The notes: generated from the letters alone by a model not told the origin. DNA of 64,000 bases from Clostridiales bacterium UBA2432 (GCA_002342805.1 DDQW01000068.1:62001-126000), one strand, 5' to 3'; shown: positions 1-9,977, counted from the stretch's first letter. Made by a program: numbers and translations.

Positions 1-2799
1 TGGGCAGGTATTCCAGGGAGAGGATCAGAACTTGCGGCTAAGATTGCATTAGAACTTTACGAATATAGTTTAAAAAAAGAACGGTTCTATATTGGAAAAG
101 AGAGTGAAGAAGAGCTGATTTTAACCATACTTAAGTCAGCAGGAGAGAACAAAGATACTCTTGAAAAAATCATTGAAGAAGTGATTCAGAATAATTGGAA
201 ATTAAGAAGTGATCCATATAATGCGTTGTGCAGAGCGATGATAAGTACTAAACATTCGGCATATACGGCAAAAATTATTCCTAAAAGTGTATTAAAGGTA
301 GCTAAATTATTTTGGTTAGAATCAGATCGAGAACGTTCTAATCGTTTTTATAACTATTCATCTATGCACATTGAACAGAGTTTTGGATTGTCATCTATAT
401 CTGATAATTATTATCCTTCGAGTGCATATCAAACTCCAATGTATAACATTCTTCAAGAGAAACCTTATGAAGGTATTGATTTTATTATTGAGTTAATGAA
501 TGTATGCGTTGAAAAACTTAAAGAAAGTGGTTTTGATAACAATGTTCATAAAATAAGTATACAGATTGACGATAACAAGTGTAGTGAACAATATATAAGT
601 AATTGCCTATGGGGAATGTATAGAGGAAATGGATCGCCAGTAAGCCCCAATCTTCTTCAATCTCTACATATGGCTCTGGAAAAGTACTTACTTGATGTTA
701 CGGAGAACACAGAAGAAGGAATACTCATTTCATTGTTTAAACATATGTTAATGAAAAGTAATTCTGCATCTATCACTGCTGTAATACTTAGTGTTGTTTT
801 AGCTTTTACAGAAAAATTATCTGAAATCGCAGTGATTCTTTTTCAAACATATGAAGTTATCAATTATGATCTTAGCAGATCTGTTGGAGATAGAACTATT
901 AAGTCATTATATTCAATAGGATATGGAATGAATAGAGAACATGACTTCTATCAGAAAGAGCGTATAGATACATGCGACCAGAAGCATAGAAATAATACTT
1001 TGGAAGGAGTTATTGTTATATATCAATTTTTCATGCCTGAAGGTTCAGAGGAAGAAAAATTCAAAAAGCGTCAAAAGAAAATATGGGATATATTAGATGG
1101 CTATTACAAGGAATTTGAGAGTAAAGAATACGAAGGTAGCCCTACTAAAGAGTTGATTATACGTCGTATGGATAGACGGATTATGGAGCCTAAACTCGAA
1201 ACAGTTGAAGAAGGAATACTGATTGACTTTAATCCACAGCTTCCAGAAAAGATAACAGAGTATACTGATCAAGCAAGAAGAGAAGAATCAGATAGCAAGA
1301 CAAAGTATATGAGATTAGATCTTTGGTCAAAATATAAGCTAGAAAATAGTCAAAAAGCTGATGAGTATGACGAATATAATCTACATCCAGAGAGGGTGTT
1401 AGAAGAAGTAAAGTTATATATGGAAGAGCTTAAAGAAGGGGATTTTGGCGAATATGATTTGATGTATCGAGCGCTAATACCAAATGTTTTTGCAGTACTG
1501 ATTATTTACCACTCTGATACTTTGTGTGAAGATGACTTTAAATTGGCACAGGAAATTGTAATTGGTGCTTCGCTTGCTCCGACACAAGTAAACTATGGAT
1601 ATCAAATTGGTGATGGCGTAGAAGGTTCTGTTAGAGCTATTCCGTTTTTATTTGGAAAAGTAAATTCAGATGATGATTTAATTGCATTGCTTCTGATGAT
1701 ATTATTAAATCAGCATTCATTAGGTATGTACAAACGTATCTGTGATTTTGCAATCGAATCGATTAATAATATACTATGGGATGATAAGCCAGAAGTAGCA
1801 AAGAAAATTACTTTATGCTATTTAACTATTGCCCCTAAATTTGAGGATTTTCTTCAGACTAAAAGGAGTGATCCTCAGTACTTTCGGGGAGAAGAAAGTA
1901 ATACAATCTATATGGATTTTATTGAATCTCATGAAAAAATATTAGAGCAATTAATTGCAGGTGAAGATATTGACTTTACAGATGTTATTGAAGCAGCAAC
2001 TTTAACGACAGTTGAGGTAATTTTATCTTTAATTCCTTATGATACTAACGATATACAATTGCTCGATATTATCGAACGTCTTATAAGACAGACGGCTGCT
2101 GAAATATTTGTTGAAACAGATGCTCACGAGTACACGGAAAAACACAAATTTCTGAAGGAATATAGTAAGTTTTTGTTGAATAGAAATCTGGAAGAAGTTG
2201 ATAGATTTAATTGTCATTTTGTAAACAAATTTGAACTCAATAGGGAGGCCGGATATCTTTTCGATGAACTGCTTTTGGCAGAAGATGAAATGGATACATT
2301 TAATACTTTCTGGAAAGTTTGGTGGGCATATTATGACAAAGTTATTGAATGTTCTAAAAATAGAGTTCCATTTTATGGGGAAGAAGCTATTCAAACATAT
2401 ATATTAGCTTTTAGATACTGGAGAAGTGGTGCTACCGAATGGCATAGTTTGAAAATTGAAAATATAGATTTTTATAAACGAATAACAGTGGATTTATCAG
2501 CAAGTCCGAAAGTTTTAGAAGGGATAGCATACCTTTTATATTCTATAGGATCATTGTTTTTAGAAGAAGGAGTTCCTTGGATATCGTCAATGCTATTGAG
2601 TAATCAAGAGGTGCATGTAAATAAGATGTCAGCGAATACAATTTTCTGTTTGGAGAATATAGTTCGAAAATACGTCAACAGATATAGAGAAATGTTGAAG
2701 ACTAACATAAGAAAAAAAGAAGAAGTGATTATTATTCTTAATTGTTTGGTAGAAAAGAATTCAGAGGTGGCTTATATGATTAGAGAGAGACTATTATAA
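1..2799 (+). CDS. Large unrecognised protein, 5' end cut by window
   Basis: The reading frame is open from base 1 to the TAA at 2797, giving at least 932 residues, so the true start lies upstream of the window; the GTG at 181 is internal and has no good ribosome binding site. I do not recognise the family. The visible part is acidic, has no membrane segment or signal peptide, and looks mostly alpha-helical, with long helical stretches like the repeat regions of large STAND-type ATPases. A P-loop, if present, must be upstream because none is visible here. The next gene, 158 bp on, is a helicase with a nuclease-like tail. A large protein paired with a helicase is a common layout in anti-phage islands, but that role is inference. 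Confidence 0.6.
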   Translation, partial: WAGIPGRGSELAAKIALELYEYSLKKERFYIGKESEEELILTILKSAGENKDTLEKIIEEVIQNNWKLRSDPYNALCRAMISTKHSAYTAKIIPKSVLKVAKLFWLESDRERSNRFYNYSSMHIEQSFGLSSISDNYYPSSAYQTPMYNILQEKPYEGIDFIIELMNVCVEKLKESGFDNNVHKISIQIDDNKCSEQYISNCLWGMYRGNGSPVSPNLLQSLHMALEKYLLDVTENTEEGILISLFKHMLMKSNSASITAVILSVVLAFTEKLSEIAVILFQTYEVINYDLSRSVGDRTIKSLYSIGYGMNREHDFYQKERIDTCDQKHRNNTLEGVIVIYQFFMPEGSEEEKFKKRQKKIWDILDGYYKEFESKEYEGSPTKELIIRRMDRRIMEPKLETVEEGILIDFNPQLPEKITEYTDQARREESDSKTKYMRLDLWSKYKLENSQKADEYDEYNLHPERVLEEVKLYMEELKEGDFGEYDLMYRALIPNVFAVLIIYHSDTLCEDDFKLAQEIVIGASLAPTQVNYGYQIGDGVEGSVRAIPFLFGKVNSDDDLIALLLMILLNQHSLGMYKRICDFAIESINNILWDDKPEVAKKITLCYLTIAPKFEDFLQTKRSDPQYFRGEESNTIYMDFIESHEKILEQLIAGEDIDFTDVIEAATLTTVEVILSLIPYDTNDIQLLDIIERLIRQTAAEIFVETDAHEYTEKHKFLKEYSKFLLNRNLEEVDRFNCHFVNKFELNREAGYLFDELLLAEDEMDTFNTFWKVWWAYYDKVIECSKNRVPFYGEEAIQTYILAFRYWRSGATEWHSLKIENIDFYKRITVDLSASPKVLEGIAYLLYSIGSLFLEEGVPWISSMLLSNQEVHVNKMSANTIFCLENIVRKYVNRYREMLKTNIRKKEEVIIILNCLVEKNSEVAYMIRERLL

Positions 2800-2957
2800 T
2801 CTGATTAAAGAGAGACTATATTAGTTTGAGGTACACATCATTATAATATGATCAATTATAATTTAATTTTACCGATAAAGGACAGAACAAAATGGGAGGC
2901 TGATATTCGCTATTTTCTGTATTATTAGGTCCAGTGATAAGGAAAGGGGGCATTTGT

Positions 2958-5957
2958 ATGAAAAATTTCAATGACTCATGCTATTCTAAAATAAGATTTT
3001 ACCAAAGAGAAGCACTAGATGTTATAGATGATTATCAAAGAAGTAGTTCCAAAAAACAAGCATTGATTAAGTTGCCAACTGGTGCTGGAAAGTCGGGAGT
3101 TTTAGCCATGGCGGGTAATATCTATGATAACGTATTAATAATTGCCCCTAATTCTGTGATCCCAAGACAATTGAAGTATGAAATAGAAGAAGGATTTTGG
3201 CTTAAAATTGGTTTCACATCTAACGTTAAGGAAGTTCGTTTGATAGAAGGTGAAGATAATATTGATAATGACTTTTTCATGGATGAGTGTATTTACATCA
3301 TAACCATTCAAAAGCTACTTTCGATTAATAAAACAGATCAAAATAAATTTAAGCTTTTGTCTAGCAATATTGATTTAGTTTTGTTTGATGAAGGACACAG
3401 AGAACCGGCCAAAAGATGGTCTAAAGCAAATAGAGACTTAAAGTCTAAGACGGTTCTATTTACGGCTACACCTTTTAGACTTGATGGTACGTTGTTCCAT
3501 ATTGATGAAAAATTTAGGTACTCATATTCTATTACAGAAGCAATTAGCGCAGGCTTTATAAGCGACATTGAAGTAAGGGAAAGTGACTACTCACTAAATG
3601 ATACAGATGAATTCGCAGAGTATTTATATAATATATATCGTGAAAAGACCGGTAAAATAATTGCTAGGGTCCATGACAAAGATGTTATTGAAGATGTTTG
3701 CAGAATATTAAATAATAGAGAATCCGGTATTGCTGTTGGTATGCATTCGAAGATAACCAAAGGTGATGATTTTCTAACTAGAGGTAATTTGATTTATGAT
3801 TTGAAATCAAATTACTCTATCTTCATTCATGATGAAATGCTTATTGAGGGATTTGATTATAATGATATAAATCATGTAGTGTTACATGACATGTTTTTTA
3901 GTTCTAAATCATTGGTACAGCAAATAGGGAGGATTGTAAGAAAATCTTCTCTTAATGACATTGGTTATGTGCATGCTGCAAAGAATGTATGTGATAGTGT
4001 CAAAGAACAGTGGGGGCTGTATTTAGAATTTGACAAAGATGAGGTTGATGGTGATGTAGAATTCACTGAAGGCAAACTAAAGCGGAAAATTTCTTTTCCG
4101 CATAATTTTCAAAATTATTTGAGTATACCAAAAAGTGCCAATGTATATGTGTCATCTAAAAGTGAATACCATGATTGTAAAAATGTAATATCAAATAAAA
4201 TATACAATAAAGCAGAGCTGCTTGCTAAGATGGAATGGGAGGACACAAAACATAATAATTATTGGATTCTATGTTATGAGAAGCAAACGAATTCAAAATT
4301 GATTAAAAATGGTATATATGTTGATGCAAAACTAGAAGTAGTTGTACTTTATGAAAAAGAGATGGTCAGTAATAACTATAAAGATTATTATTTGTTTTAT
4401 TATGATTCATCGGGTTACACATTAACGGCTATGAATTCGGGTTTAGTTGAGGTACCTTTAAATGATATGACTCGGCTATTCAATGAGGATGCTGATATTG
4501 TATCCACAAAATATACAAATACTAATCTTGTTCAAAGTGGTGCGAGTACGTTAGTTCGTAGTGGGATAAGCTTGAATAAAACATCTCCAGATCTTACTGA
4601 AAAGCTATCGTTGGTTAATTATTCAGATGGGTATATAAATGTTGCCAGTGAAGATAAGATTAAACGATACATAAATCCATCTAGGGCTAGAATTAGTGAC
4701 AATAAGAGAGTTAACTATCGTGATTATAAAATGTGGTGTGATGGATTGGTAAATATATTTGAGAAAAGTACTAATGGAAATACCTTTTTTACACGGTTTG
4801 CTCAGCCAGAGGATAAACCAGATTGTGATGCACAGGCGATTATGTTAGAACTTAATGTTGAAATGATATGTAAATCAAGATCCTTTTCAGGACTTGTAGA
4901 AAGTCAGAACCTTGAAATCATAAAAGATAGATTTACATTATCAATTGGATCTAATAAAATTCCTGGTGAAATAAAATATGAAAGTGGTGGCAAGAAAAGA
5001 GCTTACCTTGTTTTTGATGATTCAAAAGAATTTGAAGTAATTGAAGATGACTTATATGGAGTGTCAAAAAAATATTTATTAAATGAATTCTTTAAATATA
5101 AGAACTTTAGGTTGTATTATAGTAGAAAGCAAGTGACATATTATAACGGAATATATTTTAAACCTAATATTGAAACAAGATTTAATTCGATTAGTGACTA
5201 TTCGTTATGGGATAAAATTGAAGCAGTTGAAGGATTGAGCGATTGTACTGATGAAAAATTGGGTGTCGAGAAAACCAAATGTACTGCGACGACAAAAGGT
5301 ACAAAAGTATTAACAGAATGGCCTAAGGGAAGTGTTTTCAATGTCACTTGTGACATTATTAAGAGTAATAAATATGCAAACATTAATTACATGGTTTGTG
5401 ATGATATGAATACTGAAATAGCAGATTTCATCGGATTAGATACAAATAAGAAGATAATTTATTATATACATTGTAAACATAAGGATAGTGAGCTGAGTGC
5501 ATCTGGTCTACAAGATTTGTGCGGTCAAGTGAATAAAAATGTTGAATATATAATGAATACAGATTTTGAGAATCTAAAACATTTGACGAAACATAAACTC
5601 CGCTGGGACGAGATGTGGAAAGGAAGTTGGTCGAAAAAAATTAGTGGTAAAAAAGTAGAGTTTTCACGTGAGATGTCAAGATATGTAATTGCACCTCCCG
5701 TGGGAGCAGGTAGTACAATAAAAAAAGATTTTTATGATCAATATAAGAAGCTTATTACAGATGCCTATTCGAAGAGAGAAGTTTGGATTGTGACGAGTGG
5801 ATTGGCAAGCGAGGATTTAGAGAAACAATTGACTAGCAAGAAGACAAAAAAACAGAATGAAGAAATTCCACAGATATTATGGCTATTACAAAGTACGCAA
5901 GACTATTTAAGACAGATTAATGCTGAGTTAAAAATATTTTGTAAGTCTAGAAAGTAA
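2958..5957 (+). CDS. SF2 DEAD/DEAH helicase with nuclease-like C-terminal domain
   Basis: A 999-residue protein. The ATG at 2958 is preferred over the in-frame GTG at 2934 because AAGGAAAGGGGG lies about 8 bases before it. Helicase motifs are clear: Walker A LPTGAGKSG near residue 40, DEGH (Walker B) near 143, FTATPF near 167, and the arginine-finger motif QQIGRIVRK near 321-329. The helicase core ends near residue 400. The remaining 600 residues carry, near 811-861, CDDMNTEIADFI, then IHCKHK and SASGLQDLCGQ, an arrangement resembling a PD-(D/E)xK-type nuclease site. Proteins of this kind translocate on nucleic acid; helicase-nuclease fusions are frequent in phage defence. It follows the large unknown gene. 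The nuclease assignment is by motif only. Confidence 0.85.
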   Translation: MKNFNDSCYSKIRFYQREALDVIDDYQRSSSKKQALIKLPTGAGKSGVLAMAGNIYDNVLIIAPNSVIPRQLKYEIEEGFWLKIGFTSNVKEVRLIEGEDNIDNDFFMDECIYIITIQKLLSINKTDQNKFKLLSSNIDLVLFDEGHREPAKRWSKANRDLKSKTVLFTATPFRLDGTLFHIDEKFRYSYSITEAISAGFISDIEVRESDYSLNDTDEFAEYLYNIYREKTGKIIARVHDKDVIEDVCRILNNRESGIAVGMHSKITKGDDFLTRGNLIYDLKSNYSIFIHDEMLIEGFDYNDINHVVLHDMFFSSKSLVQQIGRIVRKSSLNDIGYVHAAKNVCDSVKEQWGLYLEFDKDEVDGDVEFTEGKLKRKISFPHNFQNYLSIPKSANVYVSSKSEYHDCKNVISNKIYNKAELLAKMEWEDTKHNNYWILCYEKQTNSKLIKNGIYVDAKLEVVVLYEKEMVSNNYKDYYLFYYDSSGYTLTAMNSGLVEVPLNDMTRLFNEDADIVSTKYTNTNLVQSGASTLVRSGISLNKTSPDLTEKLSLVNYSDGYINVASEDKIKRYINPSRARISDNKRVNYRDYKMWCDGLVNIFEKSTNGNTFFTRFAQPEDKPDCDAQAIMLELNVEMICKSRSFSGLVESQNLEIIKDRFTLSIGSNKIPGEIKYESGGKKRAYLVFDDSKEFEVIEDDLYGVSKKYLLNEFFKYKNFRLYYSRKQVTYYNGIYFKPNIETRFNSISDYSLWDKIEAVEGLSDCTDEKLGVEKTKCTATTKGTKVLTEWPKGSVFNVTCDIIKSNKYANINYMVCDDMNTEIADFIGLDTNKKIIYYIHCKHKDSELSASGLQDLCGQVNKNVEYIMNTDFENLKHLTKHKLRWDEMWKGSWSKKISGKKVEFSREMSRYVIAPPVGAGSTIKKDFYDQYKKLITDAYSKREVWIVTSGLASEDLEKQLTSKKTKKQNEEIPQILWLLQSTQDYLRQINAELKIFCKSRK

Positions 5958-6435
5958 AAGTAGAATTATCACTGTTCCAAATGTTGTTGATATCACGAAA
6001 ATAACAAGAGATACAAGAATTACCTGTAGGACTTGTTGTAAAAATTTCACCAAGTCCCGGAATTTGTCAAGCTAGTTGTCCGTCTTTCTTGAATTTATGA
6101 TGCTTCACTTTCGTTCACTAACGTGTCCGTTCACTAGCGTGTCAGGTAATATGAAGAAAAAAACAGAAAAGACATGTTATATATTAAAAATGTCAGACAA
6201 TTCTACAAATGTTACAGATTAATCAAAATGAGAAGTGGGAAATATAAGTCGCTATGTTTTTGAATGAAAATGTTCTTTAAAGCGCATAATTTTATTCATG
6301 CTTTTTAAACAGCATTTTTAATGATTAGGATATACGCTAACTAAAATGTCAAAATGACAAAGCTATAAAGAAACCATATTACAGGAGATTTTTGAGGAGT
6401 GAAATTTTCTAGAATAAGTTACGAGGGGATATAGC
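5958..6435. other. Intergenic region of 478 bp
   Basis: No convincing gene. A short reading frame at about 5966-6074 would encode a 35-residue stretch with a CxxCC motif but no start codon or ribosome binding site, so it may be a remnant. A small tandem repeat lies at 6113-6144. The last 60 bases lead into the ribosome binding site GAGGGG at about 6422 of the next gene. Confidence 0.4.
6113..6144. repeat. Two tandem 16-bp units
   Basis: GTTCACTAACGTGTCC is followed directly by GTTCACTAGCGTGTCA, identical at 14 of 16 positions. Two units are too few for a CRISPR array. It could be a protein-binding site or replication slippage. Confidence 0.6.
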
Positions 6436-7269
6436 ATGAGTAATGAATTACGTAAGAAACTTTACATTAGCCTTTTTAATACAGAGATGACAAAATATGA
6501 TATTAGCAAAATAGGTATTGAGAGAAGTTCTTCAGATGATTATCTCCTTAAGATTGATGTACATTGCTATACGGTAGAACAAGTCAACAGAATTCTTAAT
6601 AAGATTTTAGCAATTAAGTCTTATCCTATAGATTCGATTGAGGTAATACACGGCTATCACAATGGGAGTGCGATTAAAGACTTTTTACAAGATAGCTTTC
6701 GACATAAAAAAATCAAATCATTGAAGTTAGATTTAGTTAATGAAGGCGTTACACATATATATCTTAGAAAATCAAATATAAAAAATGTTAAAAAGATAAA
6801 ATCTGGAAATAGGATTGGATGCAATAGTACATCAAAAAATAAAAACTTAACAGATCCATTCGAAGAAAAGTTGTTTATGCTAAACATGATTCAAGAAAAA
6901 ATTCGAACGGGAGTTCAAAAAGAAGTGACGTTTGGAAAATACTTGTTTAAGTTATTTGATGAGAATGAAATAGAGTATATTGAAGATATTGCAGATCTTA
7001 AACTTTCTATAGAAGTATTTTTGTATAGAATTGAAGGGTATTATTTTGATAGCGATAGCAGATATATAAAAGTAAAAGTGAAATCTATTGACCAGTTGAA
7101 GGTAAGTGGAATACTTGAATCTCTTGTTGAAAATTGGTCGCAGAAGAAATTCGTTTTATCTATTTTGGCAAAGCGCACACAAAGAGTAAAAATAATTGAT
7201 TACATAAAAAAAGTATGGCCACAGTTTGAAGTAGAAGAAAAAAATGATTTGATTAATTTAAAATTATAA
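6436..7269 (+). CDS. Hypothetical protein, 277 aa
   Basis: The ATG at 6436 follows GAGGGGATATAGC, a usable ribosome binding site. The protein is soluble-looking, lysine-rich, with no signal peptide or membrane segment and no motif I recognise. Residues 1-115 alternate beta-strand-like and helical stretches, a lysine-rich linker follows near 115-140, and the rest resembles a second alpha/beta domain. It stands alone, 478 bp after the helicase gene and 200 bp before the four-cysteine protein gene. Its place between a helicase and a WYL regulator suggests it belongs to the accessory island, but no function can be given. Confidence 0.65.
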   Translation: MSNELRKKLYISLFNTEMTKYDISKIGIERSSSDDYLLKIDVHCYTVEQVNRILNKILAIKSYPIDSIEVIHGYHNGSAIKDFLQDSFRHKKIKSLKLDLVNEGVTHIYLRKSNIKNVKKIKSGNRIGCNSTSKNKNLTDPFEEKLFMLNMIQEKIRTGVQKEVTFGKYLFKLFDENEIEYIEDIADLKLSIEVFLYRIEGYYFDSDSRYIKVKVKSIDQLKVSGILESLVENWSQKKFVLSILAKRTQRVKIIDYIKKVWPQFEVEEKNDLINLKL

Positions 7270-7470
7270 TGCGTTCGTTAACCACATCATCTTGCCGTAA
7301 CAAATTATGAAAAAACCATATTACGAAGTCACAGTACCTGTTAATGTAAATTTAATGTAAATGGATGTTCACATACTTAACTGGGAGCGAGTATAAATAT
7401 AAAATGATGATAGATAAGTAACCCAATATATCAAAGCGTCGACAAAAAATACAAGGAGGTCACAAGCAAG

Positions 7471-8097
7471 ATGGATAAACATATATTCATAGGAAAAATC
7501 ATATCAATACAACCAAGGATCCGTTTGCTTCGATCTTTTGACGAAGTTTCCCATGTATATCTTGGTTACGCAATTATCTTAGACGGAGAAATCGACAATC
7601 ATAAAACTACTTTTTCTGTCGGTATTGGAAAAGCAGCTCACGCTAAACATCAATTCAAAGTAAATGATGTCATCTCCGGAGCATGTTTACCAGTGCCAGA
7701 TCCTAACACTGAACCGACTCAGTATTATAAAGTTTCTAAGATTAAAGTTATTTCACTTGGTACTGGCAATAATACATCATCTCCTTGGGAACTGGCACCA
7801 CCAGAGCTGGAAATATACAGAAAAAGAGGTCATCGCAGATTATCTACTAGGACCTATGACACAAAGTGTCGTAGCTGTATGTGGGGAGCGAAAATGCCGG
7901 TTGAGATTATTGTAGATAACTGGAATCCGAGGGCTAAGAAGAAATACAGATTTGAAACTTTTTGTTATGGTCCATTAAGCTGTAAGCTATATAAGGCGGG
8001 ACCTACCCGAAAGGTAGAAGGTCGAAATGGGATGGTGTATATCGAAGAAGATTGGGTTGACCAAATAACAGTAGCCCATCGAGGAGAAAATGAGTAG
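7471..8097 (+). CDS. Four-cysteine protein encoded next to WYL regulator
   Basis: A 208-residue protein starting at ATG 7471 behind a strong AAGGAGGT. The N-terminal 100 residues look beta-rich. The C-terminal half carries four cysteines at about 133, 136, 165 and 171 (CxxC, 28 residues, then CxxxxxC), which could bind zinc or an iron-sulfur cluster. No signal peptide or membrane segment is present. I do not recognise a named family. Its stop is 34 bp before the WYL regulator and there is no terminator between them, so the two are probably co-transcribed and functionally linked. WYL regulators commonly control defence or DNA-damage genes; the link to this protein is inferred from position. 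Confidence 0.75.
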   Translation: MDKHIFIGKIISIQPRIRLLRSFDEVSHVYLGYAIILDGEIDNHKTTFSVGIGKAAHAKHQFKVNDVISGACLPVPDPNTEPTQYYKVSKIKVISLGTGNNTSSPWELAPPELEIYRKRGHRRLSTRTYDTKCRSCMWGAKMPVEIIVDNWNPRAKKKYRFETFCYGPLSCKLYKAGPTRKVEGRNGMVYIEEDWVDQITVAHRGENE

Positions 8098-8131
8098 GTT
8101 GAATAGTCATGAGAGAGGGGCGCAATAACCA

Positions 8132-9121
8132 ATGTCAGCAAATACAAATCAAAAGCTAAAGCTTTTATACATTCTAAAAATACTGATGGAAAAGTCCGAT
8201 GAAGCCCATCCGGTCACTGTCAATGATATTATAAGGTGTCTTTCGGCTTACGACATCTCTGCAGAACGCAAGTCCATATATACGGACATTCAGCTACTAA
8301 GTGATTTCGGCATTGATATTATTTGCGAAAAGGGGCGGTCAAATCATTACTATATTGGCAAACGTGACTTTGAGCTCGCTGAGCTCAAGTTATTAGTGGA
8401 CGCTGTCCAGTCTTCGAAATTCATCACCCACAAAAAGAGTAATGAACTCATTAAAAAAATCGAAACATTAACCAGTAGCTATGAAGCCAAAGAACTTCAT
8501 CGCCAAGTCATTGTGAATGATCGGATTAAAACCATGAACGAAAGTATTTACTATAATGTGGATACCATTCATCGTGCCATCCGGTCAAATCAGCGTGTTC
8601 AATTTAAATATTTTGATTATACCGTAAACAAAAAGTTAAAGTTCAGACGAAATGGTGAGACTTATTGCGTCAGTCCCTATGCATTGACCTGGGCGGACGA
8701 CTATTATTATCTCATCGCTTATCACGAAAGGTATGAGACGGTTACCCAATTCCGTGTAGATCGTATGTCAGACATTGAAGTATCTGAAGAATCTATTCCT
8801 AAAGAGCATAAACTTAAAGCTTTTAATGTCGTAGAATACTCCAAAAAAGTGTTTCGAATGTACAGCCAAGACCCTGTGAATGTCGAACTCGAATTCGATA
8901 ATTCTTTAATCAATGTGGTCATTGATCGTTTTGGAAAAGAAGTGACGATCCATAGTAAAACTGAGACGACCTTTCATATTTCAGTTGAAGTCGCACCAGC
9001 AGAAACGTTCTTGGGTTGGTTACTTATGTTTGGTAACAAAGTCAAGATCATTGGTCCAGAGGCAGTCAAAGCGCGTATGAAAGAGCATTTGGAGAGTGTT
9101 ATGGAAATGTATGAAAAATAA
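8132..9121 (+). CDS. WYL-domain transcriptional regulator
   Basis: A 329-residue protein of the usual DeoR-type HTH plus WYL layout. Residues 1-75 form a winged helix that reads as DNA-binding, and residues about 150-230 form the WYL domain, including the segment VSPYALTWADDYYYLIAY and the following FRVDRM. The C-terminal 80 residues match the WYL C-terminal extension. WYL proteins sense nucleic acids or other ligands and are frequent regulators of phage-defence and CRISPR loci. The gene follows the four-cysteine protein closely and is probably in the same transcript. The family call is firm; what it regulates is unknown. Confidence 0.9.
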   Translation: MSANTNQKLKLLYILKILMEKSDEAHPVTVNDIIRCLSAYDISAERKSIYTDIQLLSDFGIDIICEKGRSNHYYIGKRDFELAELKLLVDAVQSSKFITHKKSNELIKKIETLTSSYEAKELHRQVIVNDRIKTMNESIYYNVDTIHRAIRSNQRVQFKYFDYTVNKKLKFRRNGETYCVSPYALTWADDYYYLIAYHERYETVTQFRVDRMSDIEVSEESIPKEHKLKAFNVVEYSKKVFRMYSQDPVNVELEFDNSLINVVIDRFGKEVTIHSKTETTFHISVEVAPAETFLGWLLMFGNKVKIIGPEAVKARMKEHLESVMEMYEK

Positions 9122-9206
9122 GAAAATTTACTGTCCGTACAATGGGACTGTTGTTATGTTAGACTGAGTATATTGATAAATCACAATAGACGAAGGAGGA
9201 GTAAAT

Positions 9207-9977
9207 GTGGCAACAGAAAAATTGTATGATGCAAATGGAAATGAAGTAAAAGGGAAGTTGAAAAAACCATTTTATAAGCGATGGTGGTTCATTCTTATTG
9301 TAGTACTTTTAGTTATAGGAGCGTTTAGTTCAGGTGATGATAAAGAGCAAAATCTAGCGAGTGAATCAAATCAAGCTGAAACAGTGCAAAACGAACAAGA
9401 AAAACAAGAAGAACAGGATATTCATACGGAACAAGAGAATCAAAAAAATGATGATGAAAATTTTGTGGATGAAATAGTTCAAGATGTCGAAGTAGATTTA
9501 GAGACACAAGTAGAAGATAATGTTCCGACAGAGTTTAAATCAGCACTAAATAAAGCTCAAACCTATTCTGATATGATGCATATGTCTAAAGTCGGATTAT
9601 ACAATCAACTAACATCTGAGTATGGAGAGCAATTTTCTGCAGAAGCCGGACAGTATGCAGTTGATAATGTTAATGCAAATTGGAAAGAGAATGCTTTGGC
9701 AAAGGCAGAGACCTATTCTGATACAATGAATATGTCCAAGATGGGTGTTTATGATCAATTGATTTCAGAGTATGGGGAAGAATTTACTGAGGAAGAGGCC
9801 CAATATGCAGTTGATAATCTTGTAGCAGATTGGAATGAAAATGCATTGCAAACTGCTATAAACTATCAGCAAACAATGGATATGTCCCCAGAAGCAATAA
9901 GAGATCAATTGACTTCAGATTACGGGGAACAATTTACACAAGAGCAAGCGGATTACGCCGTTAGCAACTTGAATTAA
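9207..9977 (+). CDS. Membrane-anchored protein with three Ltp-type repeats
   Basis: A 256-residue protein starting at GTG 9207 behind GAAGGAGGAG. A membrane segment lies at about residues 26-43 (WWFILIVVLLVIGAF), followed by a Gln/Glu-rich linker to residue 105, then three repeats of about 48 residues with the core A..Y...M.MS...(I/L)..QL.S.YGE.F....A.YAV.N. This is the repeat of the host-cell-surface Ltp family. In Streptococcus phage TP-J34 the Ltp lipoprotein blocks DNA injection by other phages (superinfection exclusion). Here the anchor is a membrane helix and not a lipobox. Similar repeats also occur in chromosomal proteins of unknown role, so an anti-phage function is plausible but unproven. 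Confidence 0.85.
   Translation: MATEKLYDANGNEVKGKLKKPFYKRWWFILIVVLLVIGAFSSGDDKEQNLASESNQAETVQNEQEKQEEQDIHTEQENQKNDDENFVDEIVQDVEVDLETQVEDNVPTEFKSALNKAQTYSDMMHMSKVGLYNQLTSEYGEQFSAEAGQYAVDNVNANWKENALAKAETYSDTMNMSKMGVYDQLISEYGEEFTEEEAQYAVDNLVADWNENALQTAINYQQTMDMSPEAIRDQLTSDYGEQFTQEQADYAVSNLN

Noticed and set aside
2029..2394. Minus-strand frame of 121 codons
   Set aside because: Antisense to the large first gene, low-complexity composition, no ribosome binding site.
6113..6144. CRISPR array
   Set aside because: Only two directly adjacent 16-bp units without spacers.
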